Shown piece after piece: positions 11,236 to 21,377 of a DNA stretch of 64,000 nt (the stretch's first letter is position 1; every line of letters begins with the position of its first letter). Where the stretch lies: contig NZ_CP047025.1 of NCBI RefSeq assembly GCF_009796845.1, positions 3,162,001 through 3,226,000 of the forward strand. Reading direction: 5' to 3'. The notes under the pieces were generated by a model that saw only the letters and a program-made list of their open reading frames with translations, had not been told where the DNA came from and ran no database searches. The position numbers and the translations under genes were made by a program. This DNA is from Cobetia sp. L2A1 (lineage in GTDB: Bacteria; Pseudomonadota; Gammaproteobacteria; Pseudomonadales; Halomonadaceae).

Positions 11236-14070
11236 TTATTCCGCGTCTGTCGGCGGTGTATCCGTCGACTCGACATCGTCTCCTGCAGCGGTGTCTTCTA
11301 CACCGCCGACTCCCGCCTGCACCTGTTCATCGGTGCTCTGCAAGCCTTCTTGCCCTTCATCAAGAACGATGTCTTCGTCGTAGATGACAACTTCCTCTGG
11401 CTCATCAACACGGACCGTAGTCACCAGTCGCTCTTCTTCTGCAGTACGGATCAGCGTCACGCCCTGGGTGTTACGCGAGGTGGTCGACACCTCGGAAACA
11501 CGGGTACGTACCAGCGTGCCGCGATCGGTGATCAGCATCAGCTCATCCTTGTCGCTGACCTGAACTGCGCTGACCAGATCACCATTGCGCTCGCTAATCT
11601 GCATCGCGATAACCCCTTGGCCACCACGGCCACGCAGCGGGAACTCTTCCAGACGCGTGCGCTTGCCGAAGCCATTCGCGGAAGCCGTCAGGATGTAGCA
11701 CTGCGGCACCTCGCCAGACGCTTCAACTACGGCGCTGACCTCAGCGGCACCTTCTGCGGCACCCTCAGTAGTCGCGTCGAGGCTGGCGTCGATCTCGGCA
11801 CTGACATCAACCTCGGTCTCACTGTCATCAGTATCGATGGCCGTGGTACGCGGAATGATCAGGCTGATGACATGGGCACCGCCAAGCAGACGCATGCCAC
11901 GCACACCGCGTGCAGTCCGGCCCATGACACGCACGTTCTGCTCTTCGAAGCGGATCGCCTTGCCATTGGAAGACAGCATCATCACGTGATCAGAGCCGGA
12001 CGTGATGTCAGCACCGATCAGACGATCGCCTTCTTCTATGTCCAGTGCGATCAGACCCACGCTACGCGGACGCGAGAACTGGCTGAGCGCAGTACGCTTG
12101 ACCGTACCGTTGGCGGTCGCGAAGAAGATATAGCTGTCGGCAGCATAATCGCGTACCGGCAGGATAGTGGTCACCCACTCGCCGTCTGCCAACGGAATCA
12201 GGTTGACCAGCGGCTTGCCGCGCGAGCCACGAGATGCCTGCGGCATCTCGTAGACCTTAAGCCAGTACACCTTGCCCTTGTTGGAGAACAGCAACACAGT
12301 GTCATGGGTCGAGGCGACCAACAGGTGCTCGATGACATCCTCATCCTTCATCGCGGTGGCGGACTTGCCACGGCCGCCGCGCTTCTGGGCCTGATAATCA
12401 GACAACGGCTGCGTCTTGGCGTAACCGGTACGCGAGACGGTCACCACCATGTCTTCCTCATTGATGAGGTCTTCGATGGTCAGGTCACGACGGCTGGTAT
12501 GAATCTCGGTACGACGCTCATCGGCGTACTGGGCACGTACTTCACGCAGCTCTTCACGAATCACTTCCATCAGCAACTCGGCAGACCCGAGAATCGCCAT
12601 CAACTCAGCGATACGCTCGAGGATGGAGGAGTATTCCGCCAGCAGCTTCTCGGTCTCAAGACCGGTCAGGCGATGCAGACGCAACTCAAGAATGGCCTGT
12701 GCCTGTGCCGGTGACAGCTTGTAGTTGCTGCCATCGTCGGCCAGACCAAGCCCATCGGGCAGGTCTTCCGGGCGACAGGAGGTTGCACCGGCGCGTTCGA
12801 GCATCCCGACCACCTGGCCTGGCTGCCACTCACGTGAGATCAGCTTTTCCTTGGCTTCGGCTGCACTCGGCGACGCCTTGATCATCGCGATCACTTCATC
12901 GATGTTCGAGATAGCCACCGCGAGACCTTCAAGAATGTGGCCACGTTCACGGGCCTTCTTGAGCTCAAACAGCGTACGACGAGTGACGACTTCGCGGCGA
13001 TGGCGCACGAAGGACTCGAGGATCTGCTTGATATTGAGGATCTTCGGCTGGCCGTCATGCAACGCGACCATATTGATACCGAACACCGTCTCCAGCTGGG
13101 TCTGGGAGAAGAGGTTGTTGACGACAACTTCGCCGGACTCGCCACGCTTGGTCTCGATGACCACGCGCAGACCGTCCTTGTCGGACTCATCACGCAGCTC
13201 AGCGATGCCTTCGATCTTCTTCTCTTTCACCAGCTCGGCGATCTTCTCGATCAAGCGCGCCTTGTTCACCTGATACGGCAGCTCGGTGATGATGATGTGA
13301 TCACGGCCGGTCTTGTCGTGGTGCTCGATGGTGTGCACGGAACGCACATAGATGCGGCCACGGCCGGTGCGATAGGCTTCAATGATGCCCGCACGGCCAT
13401 TGATGATACCGGCGGTCGGGAAGTCCGGCCCCGGAATGAATTCCATCAACTCATCGATGGTCATGTCGCCGTTGTCGATCAGTGCCAGACAGCCGTCGAT
13501 GACCTCACCCATGTTATGGGGCGGGATGTTGGTGGCCATGCCTACCGCGATACCGGAAGAACCATTGACCAGCAGGTTCGGGGTCTTGGTCGGCAACACG
13601 GCAGGAATACGCTCGGTGCCGTCGTAGTTATCGACCCAATCGACGGTCTCTTTCTCAAGATCGGCCAGCAGCTCATGCGCCAGGCGCGCCATGCGCACCT
13701 CGGTATAACGCATGGCGGCGGCACTATCACCGTCAATGGAACCGAAGTTCCCCTGGCCGTCGACCAGTACGTAACGCATGGAGAAGTGCTGGGCCATGCG
13801 AACGATGGTGTCGTAGACCGCGCTGTCACCGTGCGGGTGATACTTACCGATCACATCGCCGACGACACGGGCGGATTTCTTGTAGGCCTTGTTCCAGTCA
13901 TTACTCAGTTCGTGCATCGCGAACAGTACGCGACGGTGAACAGGTTTGAGTCCATCGCGGACATCCGGCAAGGCACGCCCGATGATGACGCTCATCGCGT
14001 AATCGAGGTACGACTGTTTGAGCTCGTCCTCAATGTTGACTGGCAGTATCTCTCTGGCGATCTCACCCAT
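11236..14070 (-). CDS. gyrA: DNA gyrase subunit A
   Basis: This 944-residue subunit introduces negative supercoils together with GyrB. The catalytic tyrosine is Y122 in [12 protein letters not shown]. The quinolone region reads [12 protein letters not shown] with S83 and D87, the susceptible E. coli-type residues. The GyrA box is QKRGGRG. The protein is about 70 residues longer than the E. coli one (875): an acidic Ala/Glu/Asp-rich insert lies at about residues 744-790 inside the C-terminal DNA-wrapping domain, and the tail is also acidic. It heads the serC-pheA-tyrA/aroA-cmk-rpsA block. Confidence 0.98.
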   Translation of the reverse strand: MGEIAREILPVNIEDELKQSYLDYAMSVIIGRALPDVRDGLKPVHRRVLFAMHELSNDWNKAYKKSARVVGDVIGKYHPHGDSAVYDTIVRMAQHFSMRYVLVDGQGNFGSIDGDSAAAMRYTEVRMARLAHELLADLEKETVDWVDNYDGTERIPAVLPTKTPNLLVNGSSGIAVGMATNIPPHNMGEVIDGCLALIDNGDMTIDELMEFIPGPDFPTAGIINGRAGIIEAYRTGRGRIYVRSVHTIEHHDKTGRDHIIITELPYQVNKARLIEKIAELVKEKKIEGIAELRDESDKDGLRVVIETKRGESGEVVVNNLFSQTQLETVFGINMVALHDGQPKILNIKQILESFVRHRREVVTRRTLFELKKARERGHILEGLAVAISNIDEVIAMIKASPSAAEAKEKLISREWQPGQVVGMLERAGATSCRPEDLPDGLGLADDGSNYKLSPAQAQAILELRLHRLTGLETEKLLAEYSSILERIAELMAILGSAELLMEVIREELREVRAQYADERRTEIHTSRRDLTIEDLINEEDMVVTVSRTGYAKTQPLSDYQAQKRGGRGKSATAMKDEDVIEHLLVASTHDTVLLFSNKGKVYWLKVYEMPQASRGSRGKPLVNLIPLADGEWVTTILPVRDYAADSYIFFATANGTVKRTALSQFSRPRSVGLIALDIEEGDRLIGADITSGSDHVMMLSSNGKAIRFEEQNVRVMGRTARGVRGMRLLGGAHVISLIIPRTTAIDTDDSETEVDVSAEIDASLDATTEGAAEGAAEVSAVVEASGEVPQCYILTASANGFGKRTRLEEFPLRGRGGQGVIAMQISERNGDLVSAVQVSDKDELMLITDRGTLVRTRVSEVSTTSRNTQGVTLIRTAEEERLVTTVRVDEPEEVVIYDEDIVLDEGQEGLQSTDEQVQAGVGGVEDTAAGDDVESTDTPPTDAE

Positions 14071-14290
14071 GATTCGTCAAATCCTTGAACTCAACTGTTG
14101 GCGCCACTGCAACAGCGGCCCTCTCGACCAGTGTTGCAGCGCGGCAGTGACGTAAAGCGGACACAGGGTGCCAGCTCCGCGGCACCGAAGTGGCGGGATT
14201 ATACCACTTGCGGGCTCGCCTAGCAGCCCACACGACATCGCAAAGGGACGCTGTGCAGCACAGCGCCGCTATCCTGCACCTCATCAGCGC

Positions 14291-14785
14291 TCACGCTTCC
14301 TCTTCAGCGACTAGCGGGCGCAGCATGTCCGCAATCTCTCCGTCCAGCGGCATGGCACGCCCACTGGCAGTATTCATCAGCACGAAGGTGAAGTCAGCGC
14401 GTGATACCAGCACGCCAGAGCGCGGATGCACCTCACCCATGCGATGCTCGCCGAGATGAATCTCCTGATGCATGATCATCTTGCGACGCCCGACATGAGA
14501 CAGTCGGGTAGTGATCAGCAACTCATCATGCACCGTAGCAGGATAGCTCCAGTCAAGATTGACGTTCACCGCCACCATGGCGATGCCTTCACGCTTCAGG
14601 TCAGCGAGATCAAGATGCGCGAGCATGTAGCCCCAGCGCCCTTCCTCATAAAACTCCAGATAGCGGGCGTTATTGACGTGCCCATAACCGTCCAGATGAA
14701 AGCCGCGAACGGTCAGCATCGCACGACTGGTGACGCCTGAAGCGGAACCCGGCGCGGCCTTCGACGTACTCATATCATCCTGCAT
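14291..14785 (-). CDS. Acyl-CoA thioesterase, hotdog fold (4HBT family)
   Basis: A 164-residue hotdog thioesterase that probably hydrolyses acyl-CoA; its substrate is unknown. FHLDGYGHVNNARYLEFYEEGRWGY contains the family's asparagine/aspartate-like active-site helix start, shown here in part as GHVNNARYLEFYEE. AAGGAG lies 8 bases before the ATG at 14785, which decides the start although the frame stays open to 14875. It is monocistronic by appearance, divergent from nothing close, and follows gyrA's upstream region. Confidence 0.85.
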   Translation of the reverse strand: MQDDMSTSKAAPGSASGVTSRAMLTVRGFHLDGYGHVNNARYLEFYEEGRWGYMLAHLDLADLKREGIAMVAVNVNLDWSYPATVHDELLITTRLSHVGRRKMIMHQEIHLGEHRMGEVHPRSGVLVSRADFTFVLMNTASGRAMPLDGEIADMLRPLVAEEEA

Positions 14786-14957
14786 CCTTGCATCTCCTTG
14801 TTGTTGACCATCCGCTGTCATTCGACTGCCCTTCACCGAATGCCGTCGTGTCTCACCACTACTGCTGGCGACCAAGCCGAACCCGTGGCTAACTTTCCGA
14901 ATTCACATGGACCGATCTTAGGCTGGTCATCGGCACAAAAACAAACGTTTGCGCGTC

Positions 14958-16073
14958 TCAGTCCTTTGCTGCATCGGGCATGGGCCTGTCATTGTCATCA
15001 GCGCCTGCGAAATGCCCCTTCTCGCCCATGAAGCAACCAAAGATCTGGTTATCGCCCGGCGCGGAGGCATGGTAGTGATAGCCACGTACCGGATCCGTCT
15101 CGCCACCACACTCGTCGAGATCGTCAGGGACATTGCCATCCTTGTCCTTTCTGGCATAGATGGCATATCCGTCCAGGGCATAGCCCATCATCGGTGAATG
15201 ACCATCGTCCTGAAGGCCGACTTCCGAACAGCCGGTGGCGGCGTGGTAGTGATAACCCTCGTGCGGATTGGTATGGGCACCACAATCATCCAGTACACCC
15301 AGCGTATGCGAGCTGAGAATCAGCTCCAGAGGAGCCGGCGGACCGAACAGCACTCCGTTCAAGGCCACGCCGGTATTGGTGCGACCCATGAGCGAGCTGG
15401 ACTCCGCCGCCGGCACTGGCACCTTGGGAATCACGACCGTCTTCTTGATGCCCCCGTCCAGCTCCTCAAGCGGGCATTCCAGGCAGAAGTTCTCGAAGCC
15501 TTCGATCGGATTCGGGTCACCGGCCACTTCGCAGCCGCGTGCGCCATCAATCACGGTGATCTCCCCCGTATTGACGTCATACATCTGCCACTCTTTGTCC
15601 TTGTAGAGAGTGGAGAGATTCTTGATGAATTCGCCGTCCACTTGATAGAGCGTGCCCTCGCCATCGATCCAGGTGCCACCCTCATCCGCCCCGGAATTGA
15701 TGTTGGGGGGACAGAAAGGCCCTTCTGGCGAAGTGTCCGGGTCCGCTGGTGCACCGGCCACGGTGAACTGATAGCAGGTCGTCTGCGTACCGCCGCTCAA
15801 GGTGCAGTCGACGGTCTCGACATCACCGACGATCGCACCATCGAGGAACATGCCGGGGTCAACTTCTGGCTGGGAAGCACTTTTCGCAGTCGTCGCGGAG
15901 GACGCTGCCTTTCCTGCCTCCTCCTGGTCGTCTGCCTGTGAAGAGGGGGAAACACCCTGCTGCTGGCTCGCCTGTTCGCTTTCTTGCGCTTCCTTGCCTG
16001 AGTCGTCTCCGTTGCAGCCATGCATCAGCAAGGCCAATGACAGCAACGATGCGACCTTCAGTGTCTTTTCCAT
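14958..16073 (-). CDS. YHYH-domain lipoprotein
   Basis: A 371-residue predicted lipoprotein. The lipobox LLMHGC puts the lipidated cysteine at residue 20. A low-complexity Glu/Gln/Ser linker spans about 22-75. The C-terminal half carries two YHYH motifs (residues 274-277 and 332-335), each near a cysteine (YHYHAATGC and IFGC) and the phrase GYALDGYAIYA. This matches the YHYH domain found in many marine bacteria, whose function is not known to me; paired His/Cys suggest metal binding. AGGGAA precedes the ATG. It is divergent from rdgC with a 245-base gap. Confidence 0.8.
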   Translation of the reverse strand: MEKTLKVASLLSLALLMHGCNGDDSGKEAQESEQASQQQGVSPSSQADDQEEAGKAASSATTAKSASQPEVDPGMFLDGAIVGDVETVDCTLSGGTQTTCYQFTVAGAPADPDTSPEGPFCPPNINSGADEGGTWIDGEGTLYQVDGEFIKNLSTLYKDKEWQMYDVNTGEITVIDGARGCEVAGDPNPIEGFENFCLECPLEELDGGIKKTVVIPKVPVPAAESSSLMGRTNTGVALNGVLFGPPAPLELILSSHTLGVLDDCGAHTNPHEGYHYHAATGCSEVGLQDDGHSPMMGYALDGYAIYARKDKDGNVPDDLDECGGETDPVRGYHYHASAPGDNQIFGCFMGEKGHFAGADDNDRPMPDAAKD

Positions 16074-16318
16074 GAGATTCCCTGTGATGATCTTTCTTTT
16101 GAAGGAGGCAAAATCCCCGCAGAGACGGTACGCGTCATCGCCATTCAGCCTTCAGTCTAAACCACCATCGTGCATGCTCAATGACACCGCTGACAGCAAC
16201 CTCATCGATACCGAGACGCTGAGTCGCGGCCACGACGGATGACCCGCCGCACGAGTTTCGCCATAATACGCGCCATTCAAACGGGCACGCCCGCTCATCG
16301 GACTCAAGGATTGGCCGC

Positions 16319-17239
16319 ATGTGGTTCAAGCATCTCCAACTTTATCGCCTGCATGACAGCGCTCCGCTAGAAGAAGGCCGACTGGCCGACGCCCTCCCTG
16401 AGCATCTATTCCGCCCTGTCACCGGCGTCGAGGCCCGGCGTATTGGCTGGGTAGCACCGGGTGGCCGTAACAGCGATATGCTGGTTCACGAGATTCAAGG
16501 TCACTTCCTGATCAGCGCCCTGCGCCAGGAGCGCGTACTGCCCTCCGCGGTGGTCAAGGAAGAGCTGGAAGAGCGCGTTGCCGAGCGCGAGACCGCCGAA
16601 GGTCGTCCGCTACGCCGTCGTGAAAAGCTGACGCTCAAGGAGCAGATCTACGAAGAGCTGCTGCCGCGTGCCTTTACTCGCTCTTCGCGTACCGACCTAT
16701 GGTGGGACAGCCGCCGTGGCCTGATCGCCGTCAATGCCTCCAATGCCAAGCGCGCCGAAGAAATCCTCGACCTGCTGCGCCAGACACTGGGCTCACTCAA
16801 GGTCACGCCGCTAGCCGTGGCCCATCCGCCGTCCCAGGTGATGACCACCTGGCTGCGCGATGTGGCGTCGCGCCCGGAAGATCTGATCGTCGGTGACCAG
16901 GTCGAACTCAAGTCACCGGGCGGCGAAGAAGGGGTGCTGCGCGCGCGCCAGTTCGATCTCGATGGCGAAGAAATCCAGACCGCGTTGAATCTTGGCCGTG
17001 TCGTCAGCAAGCTGGCACTCGAAGTCGATGGCCGTGTTGCACTGGTACTCGGCGAAGATTTCACGCTCAAGAGCCTGAAGTTCGCTGACGCCGTCGTTGA
17101 CGAAGCCAATGCTCAAGACGACGCTGAAGATCCGATTCTGCGCCTTGAGACTGATTTTGCACTGATGGCTCAAGTGCTGTCTGGCGTGATTGAACAGATG
17201 ACCACCTGGCTGGGTGGCGAAGCCCAGCCAGGTAGCTGA
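16319..17239 (+). CDS. rdgC: Recombination-associated protein RdgC
   Basis: A 306-residue ring-forming DNA-binding protein that restrains RecA and influences replication-fork repair. It starts MWFKHLQLYRLHD and has the family pattern ARRIGWVAPGG, then EKLTLKEQIYEELLPRAF and DLWWDSRRGLIAVNASNAKRAEE. Length agrees with E. coli RdgC (303). AAGGA lies 8 bases before the ATG. Confidence 0.97.
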   Translation: MWFKHLQLYRLHDSAPLEEGRLADALPEHLFRPVTGVEARRIGWVAPGGRNSDMLVHEIQGHFLISALRQERVLPSAVVKEELEERVAERETAEGRPLRRREKLTLKEQIYEELLPRAFTRSSRTDLWWDSRRGLIAVNASNAKRAEEILDLLRQTLGSLKVTPLAVAHPPSQVMTTWLRDVASRPEDLIVGDQVELKSPGGEEGVLRARQFDLDGEEIQTALNLGRVVSKLALEVDGRVALVLGEDFTLKSLKFADAVVDEANAQDDAEDPILRLETDFALMAQVLSGVIEQMTTWLGGEAQPGS

Positions 17240-17347
17240 GTAAGGCCGGCATGTTGGCTTTAGAGTGAGACATTCACTATCTGAGCCATATGCCGGACTG
17301 CTGCTACCTTCTTTTTTCAACATGACAATACCGGATGACGCGCGTCG

Positions 17348-18610
17348 ATGACTGACACAGCAACGCCTAGCCCTGCCACGACCGCCGAACAAGACCCGTT
17401 CGCCGACATTCGCCCGTACCGAGATAACGAGGTAGCGGAGGTGCTGGTGCGCCTGGAGCAGGATCGCGAGCTGCTCGACACCCTGACTCGCTTCCGCATG
17501 CCAGGCCTGACCCAGCGATTCCCGTGGCTGGCACGCCAGATCGCACGCCTGGCCATCAAGCGCGAAATGCGTGGCGTGAAAGATGTCGCCAGCTTCCAGA
17601 GCCGCATTGCCGGCTATATGGCGCGCATGATTCACACCACCACGACCAGCTTCGAGACCGCGGGGCTTGAGCGCCTGTCGGAGGATACGCCCTACCTGTT
17701 TCTGTCCAATCATCGCGATATCTCGCTGGACCCGGCCTTCGTCAATTACGCCCTCTATCGTCACGGGCGTAACACGGTGCGCATCGCGATTGGCGACAAC
17801 TTGCTGCAAAAGCCCTTCGTCACTGACGTGATGCGCCTCAACAAGAGCTTCATCGTGCCGCGCTCAGCCAAGGGCAAGCGCGCGATGCTGGCCGCCTATC
17901 AAGCACTGTCAGGCTACATCCGTCACTCGCTGACGCACGACAAGCATTCCATCTGGCTGGCCCAGCGTGAAGGTCGTGCCAAGGACGGCCGCGATGGTAC
18001 CGAGACCGCCATCATCAAGATGCTGACCATGTCGGCGCGCATGGCCGACAAGACCCGTCCATTCAGCGAGACGGTCAGTGAACTCAATATCGTGCCGGTC
18101 TCCATCAGCTACGAGTTCGATCCCTGTGATCTGCAGAAGGCACGTGAACTGGCTGCACTCGCCAACGACGGCCGCTACGAGAAAGTGAAGTACGAAGACA
18201 TCCAGTCCATTGCCGCGGGTATCAGTGGCCACAAAGGACGGGTCAAGCTGGTGTTTGGCGAGCCGCTCAAGGGCGACTTCGAGACACCTGAAGATGTGGT
18301 GGCTGAGGTCGACCGACAAGTATTGGAGCACTACACCCTCTACCCGAGTCATCAGCTGGCGCTGGAAAAGCTGGCCGCCAGTCGCCCGCTGCTGCGCGAA
18401 GAGCCGCGTCTGGCCTCGGCATTGGATGTCTCTGCCATCAGTGGCGCCGAGCGCGCGACCTTCGAGAATCGTCTTGCCGGTGTACCTGCCGAACTCAGAG
18501 ATTGGTGGCTGGTGCAGTACGCCAACCCGATTCTCAATCGTGAAGGCTTGAGCATTGACCTCGATGACAAGCTGGATGCCGCACAAGAGCAAAACGCCGC
18601 ACAAGTCTGA
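17348..18610 (+). CDS. Glycerolipid acyltransferase (PlsC/GPAT superfamily)
   Basis: A 420-residue acyltransferase. FLSNHRDISLDPAF near residues 119-132 is the NHX4D catalytic motif of glycerolipid acyltransferases, and IVPRSAKGKRAM plus WLAQREGRAKDGRDGTE resemble the later substrate-binding blocks. The acyl acceptor is unclear (glycerol-3-phosphate or lysophosphatidate). No clear membrane segment is visible. No strong ribosome-binding site precedes the ATG. A bidirectional terminator lies 60 bases after the stop, shared with convergent trkH. Confidence 0.85.
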   Translation: MTDTATPSPATTAEQDPFADIRPYRDNEVAEVLVRLEQDRELLDTLTRFRMPGLTQRFPWLARQIARLAIKREMRGVKDVASFQSRIAGYMARMIHTTTTSFETAGLERLSEDTPYLFLSNHRDISLDPAFVNYALYRHGRNTVRIAIGDNLLQKPFVTDVMRLNKSFIVPRSAKGKRAMLAAYQALSGYIRHSLTHDKHSIWLAQREGRAKDGRDGTETAIIKMLTMSARMADKTRPFSETVSELNIVPVSISYEFDPCDLQKARELAALANDGRYEKVKYEDIQSIAAGISGHKGRVKLVFGEPLKGDFETPEDVVAEVDRQVLEHYTLYPSHQLALEKLAASRPLLREEPRLASALDVSAISGAERATFENRLAGVPAELRDWWLVQYANPILNREGLSIDLDDKLDAAQEQNAAQV

Positions 18611-18669
18611 TCGCTGGCTGAAGCGAAAAGGCAGGCGCCCTTTCAAACGTCTGCCTACGCGCAAGATAC

Positions 18670-18705
18670 AAAAAGCGCCAACGTCTTGAGACGTTGGCGC
18701 TTTTT
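18670..18705. terminator. Bidirectional intrinsic terminator
   Basis: A 17-base arm at 18670-18686 pairs perfectly with 18689-18705, with A-run and T-run ends (AAAAAGCGCC and GGCGCTTTTT). It separates the acyltransferase gene from convergent trkH. Confidence 0.93.
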
Positions 18706-18788
18706 GTTGGCACATGTCCGCCAGCGACTACATGACCTGACAAGGGAGCCAATCTGCGCAGGCAACCTACGAGGACATGGCTACCGGT

Positions 18789-20300
18789 TTACTTTCTCCA
18801 GAAGCTCGGCGAGAACAGCACCAGCACGGTCAAGATCTCAAGTCGCCCCATTAGCATGCCAATGCAAAGCAGCCACTTGGCGCTGTCAGGCAGCGTCGAA
18901 AAGTTACCCGCAGGGCCAATGATGTCACCCAGCCCCGGGCCAACATTGGTGACTGCCGTCGCCGCACCTGTCACGGCCGTAATCAGATCAAGTCCGATAA
19001 AAGACAATGCCAGCGCCAGCCCGCCAATGGTCATGAAGAAGAAGAACGAAAAAGCAATGACCGCACGTACCACTTCATCCGGCAAGGCACGCCCGTTATA
19101 GCGCTGCGAGAACACGCCGTTGGCATGTATCAGCGAACGTAGGTGATTACCAAGCATGATCAGACCAATCTGCAGGCGAAAGATCTTCATGCCCCCGCTG
19201 GTGGAGCCACTGCAGCCACCGACGAAGGTCAGGTAAAAGAAGGCCACTACCGCAAACGGCCCCCAGGCACTGTAATCGTCGCTGGCATAGCCGGTAGTAC
19301 TGACGACAGAAATGACATTGAAGGTCACCTGCGTCAGGGCAGCAAACAGCGGCTGACCACCCATCACTCGATACAGTGTCAGTGCCACGATCACCCAGCC
19401 CAACAAGCGCAGAAACCCGAGTACTTGCGCATCACGCCACAACACCCCCGCGCGATCCTGCCAGGTGCGAATGAACAGCACGAAGGGTAGCGAACCCAGC
19501 AACATGAACAACGAACTCATCCACAGCAGGTGCGGACTGTCAGAGTAGACCCCCATCGAGCTATCGTAATTGGCGAAGCCGCCGGTCGAGATTGACGTCA
19601 TGCCGTGCACTACTGCATCCAGCCCCTGCATGCCGCCCAGCCAATAGGAGAAAGTAGCCAGCACGGTCAACCCCAGGTAGACCAAGCCAATCGCCTTGGC
19701 CACGCCGCCAGCGCGCGGCAGTACCTTGTCAGACCAGTCAGAAGACTCGGTCTGGAACAAGCGCATGCCACCGACCTTGAGGAAGGGCAGGATAGCGATC
19801 GCCATCACGATGATGCCGATGCCGCCAATCCACTGCATCAGACCACGCCACAACTTCAGGCCATCCGAGAGACCTTCGATATTGCTTATCACGGTGGAGC
19901 CGGTCGTCGTGATCGCCGATACCGACTCGAAAACGGCATCCGTCACGCTCAGATGTGGTGCACCAAACACCAGTGGCAAGCTCGCATAGGCTGATACCAG
20001 CACCCAGCTCAAGGTCGTGAGCACGAACATGGCACGTGGTTTGAGTTCAAGCTCAACCTTGTGCGACATCGCCAGCATCAGCACAGCCGAACCCAGCGTG
20101 AGGCCCAGCGAGATCAGAAAGGCGCTAGCATCACCGTCGTCCTCCTTCAGCAGGATAAACAACGGCACGAGCATCATCATGGCTACCACACACAGCAGCA
20201 GAGCGAGAATCCTGACCACTGGTAGCCACTCATCAAGCTGTAGATGTCGTAAAAACCGCATTTTTCGCAAGCCCACTGCCGACTCCAGCGGCGAACTCAT
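18789..20300 (-). CDS. trkH: Trk-type potassium uptake membrane subunit (TrkH/TrkI)
   Basis: A 503-residue inner-membrane K+ transporter with four pore-loop repeats. The selectivity-filter stretches are visible: TTGSTVI, STGGFANY, STTGYASDDY and NVGPGLGD. About ten hydrophobic segments surround them. Halomonas elongata has two such subunits, TrkH and TrkI, and which one this corresponds to cannot be decided here. The cytosolic regulator TrkA is not in the window. K+ uptake is the first response to salt stress, in line with the compatible-solute genes at 47-53 kb. An internal ATG at 20261 is a possible shorter start. Confidence 0.93.
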   Translation of the reverse strand: MSSPLESAVGLRKMRFLRHLQLDEWLPVVRILALLLCVVAMMMLVPLFILLKEDDGDASAFLISLGLTLGSAVLMLAMSHKVELELKPRAMFVLTTLSWVLVSAYASLPLVFGAPHLSVTDAVFESVSAITTTGSTVISNIEGLSDGLKLWRGLMQWIGGIGIIVMAIAILPFLKVGGMRLFQTESSDWSDKVLPRAGGVAKAIGLVYLGLTVLATFSYWLGGMQGLDAVVHGMTSISTGGFANYDSSMGVYSDSPHLLWMSSLFMLLGSLPFVLFIRTWQDRAGVLWRDAQVLGFLRLLGWVIVALTLYRVMGGQPLFAALTQVTFNVISVVSTTGYASDDYSAWGPFAVVAFFYLTFVGGCSGSTSGGMKIFRLQIGLIMLGNHLRSLIHANGVFSQRYNGRALPDEVVRAVIAFSFFFFMTIGGLALALSFIGLDLITAVTGAATAVTNVGPGLGDIIGPAGNFSTLPDSAKWLLCIGMLMGRLEILTVLVLFSPSFWRK

Positions 20301-20528
20301 GTCCTTGACCCGCGTATGATCAACGTCATGCTACGTCCCCATCCTTCATTCCCATCACGCTTGTGGCGCCTCGACTCGGCGCTTCACGTACTATTATTTC
20401 TTTTTGGTACACGTCAGCCAAACCTCCCAGCGCACCGACAGTGCGGCGATACCCTACACCGTCGCCAGCAGCTGTCCAGTTTCCGCGCACTGGACTTTGC
20501 CTGAGAGTAGAATCAGCGGCCTGATACC
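20301..20528. promoter_or_regulatory. Divergent region between trkH and the APE cluster
   Basis: This 228-base gap must carry the promoters of trkH (leftward) and of the aryl polyene operon (rightward). I found no convincing -10/-35 pair or palindromic operator. No regulator gene lies beside it, so control of the pigment operon is unexplained by this window. Confidence 0.4.
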
Positions 20529-21377
20529 ATGGCATTAACCAGCCCCTTTCAACGGCACAACCGTGCACCAGCTTGGGCTGCCGATCCCCTGTACGTTACA
20601 CTGAAGACCCATTATGGCAACGATGCGTTCACGGACAGACATCTCATGCATCTGACTGACTGGCGAGCCTGGCAGGCGAGTGCGACTCGCACCGCACATG
20701 ACAGCCGCGTCGAGATCACCCCTACCCCGCGTGCAGAGCAAGTGCCCGCCATGCTACGCCGCCGCCTGAGTTCGGTCGGCCAGGCGTGCTGCACACTGCT
20801 GTCTGTATTGGACCCGCACGCCAACCTGCCGGTAATTCACGCCTCACGCCACGGTGATACCACCAAGATTCTCGCCCTGCTCGATGCTGCCACTCAGCCA
20901 GACGAAGCCTTGTCTCCGGCGCGCTTTTCGCTCTCCGTGCACAACGCCATCCTCGGGCTGTACTCCATTGCCAGCCAGTCTCATCAACCGCTTGAGGCCG
21001 TTGCTGCCTGCGGTAACGAGTTCGAGGCCATGATGAGCGAAGCACGCGGCTACCTGACGGAACGCGATGAAGTCATCGTGCTGTTTTCCGATATCGCCGC
21101 GCCGGATGCCTTCCTTCATCACGGCAACTATCCTGCCCATGCCTCAGCGGTGGCGATGCGCCTGAGCCGCACCACGACAGCAGGCATCAACAGTGCAGCC
21201 CTATCAGCCCACGCCGCCAGACAGGTCACTCACCAAGATGCCCCGTCACCTCTTGAGGTGATTCATTGGCTGGAGCAAGCCGAACACCTTCCCGAGGCCA
21301 CTCTCGCCTGCCGCCGTCAGCATTGGCAGCTGAGTGTTTTGCATCCAACGCCTCATATAGCGCCCGATCACGACTGA
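20529..21377 (+). CDS. apeC: APE chain-length-factor-like ketosynthase partner (ApeC-like)
   Basis: A 282-residue member of the small beta-ketoacyl-synthase-like family that partners the real ketosynthase in aryl polyene synthesis. RFSLSVHNAILGLYSIASQS near residue 130 is the family's conserved block (first 16 residues of it most typical). The Cys-His-His triad of active ketosynthases is missing, which fits a non-catalytic chain-length factor. It is the first gene of the pigment operon, and its stop overlaps the next start (TGATG). The ribosome-binding site is poor, so the exact start is uncertain. Confidence 0.82.
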   Translation: MALTSPFQRHNRAPAWAADPLYVTLKTHYGNDAFTDRHLMHLTDWRAWQASATRTAHDSRVEITPTPRAEQVPAMLRRRLSSVGQACCTLLSVLDPHANLPVIHASRHGDTTKILALLDAATQPDEALSPARFSLSVHNAILGLYSIASQSHQPLEAVAACGNEFEAMMSEARGYLTERDEVIVLFSDIAAPDAFLHHGNYPAHASAVAMRLSRTTTAGINSAALSAHAARQVTHQDAPSPLEVIHWLEQAEHLPEATLACRRQHWQLSVLHPTPHIAPDHD

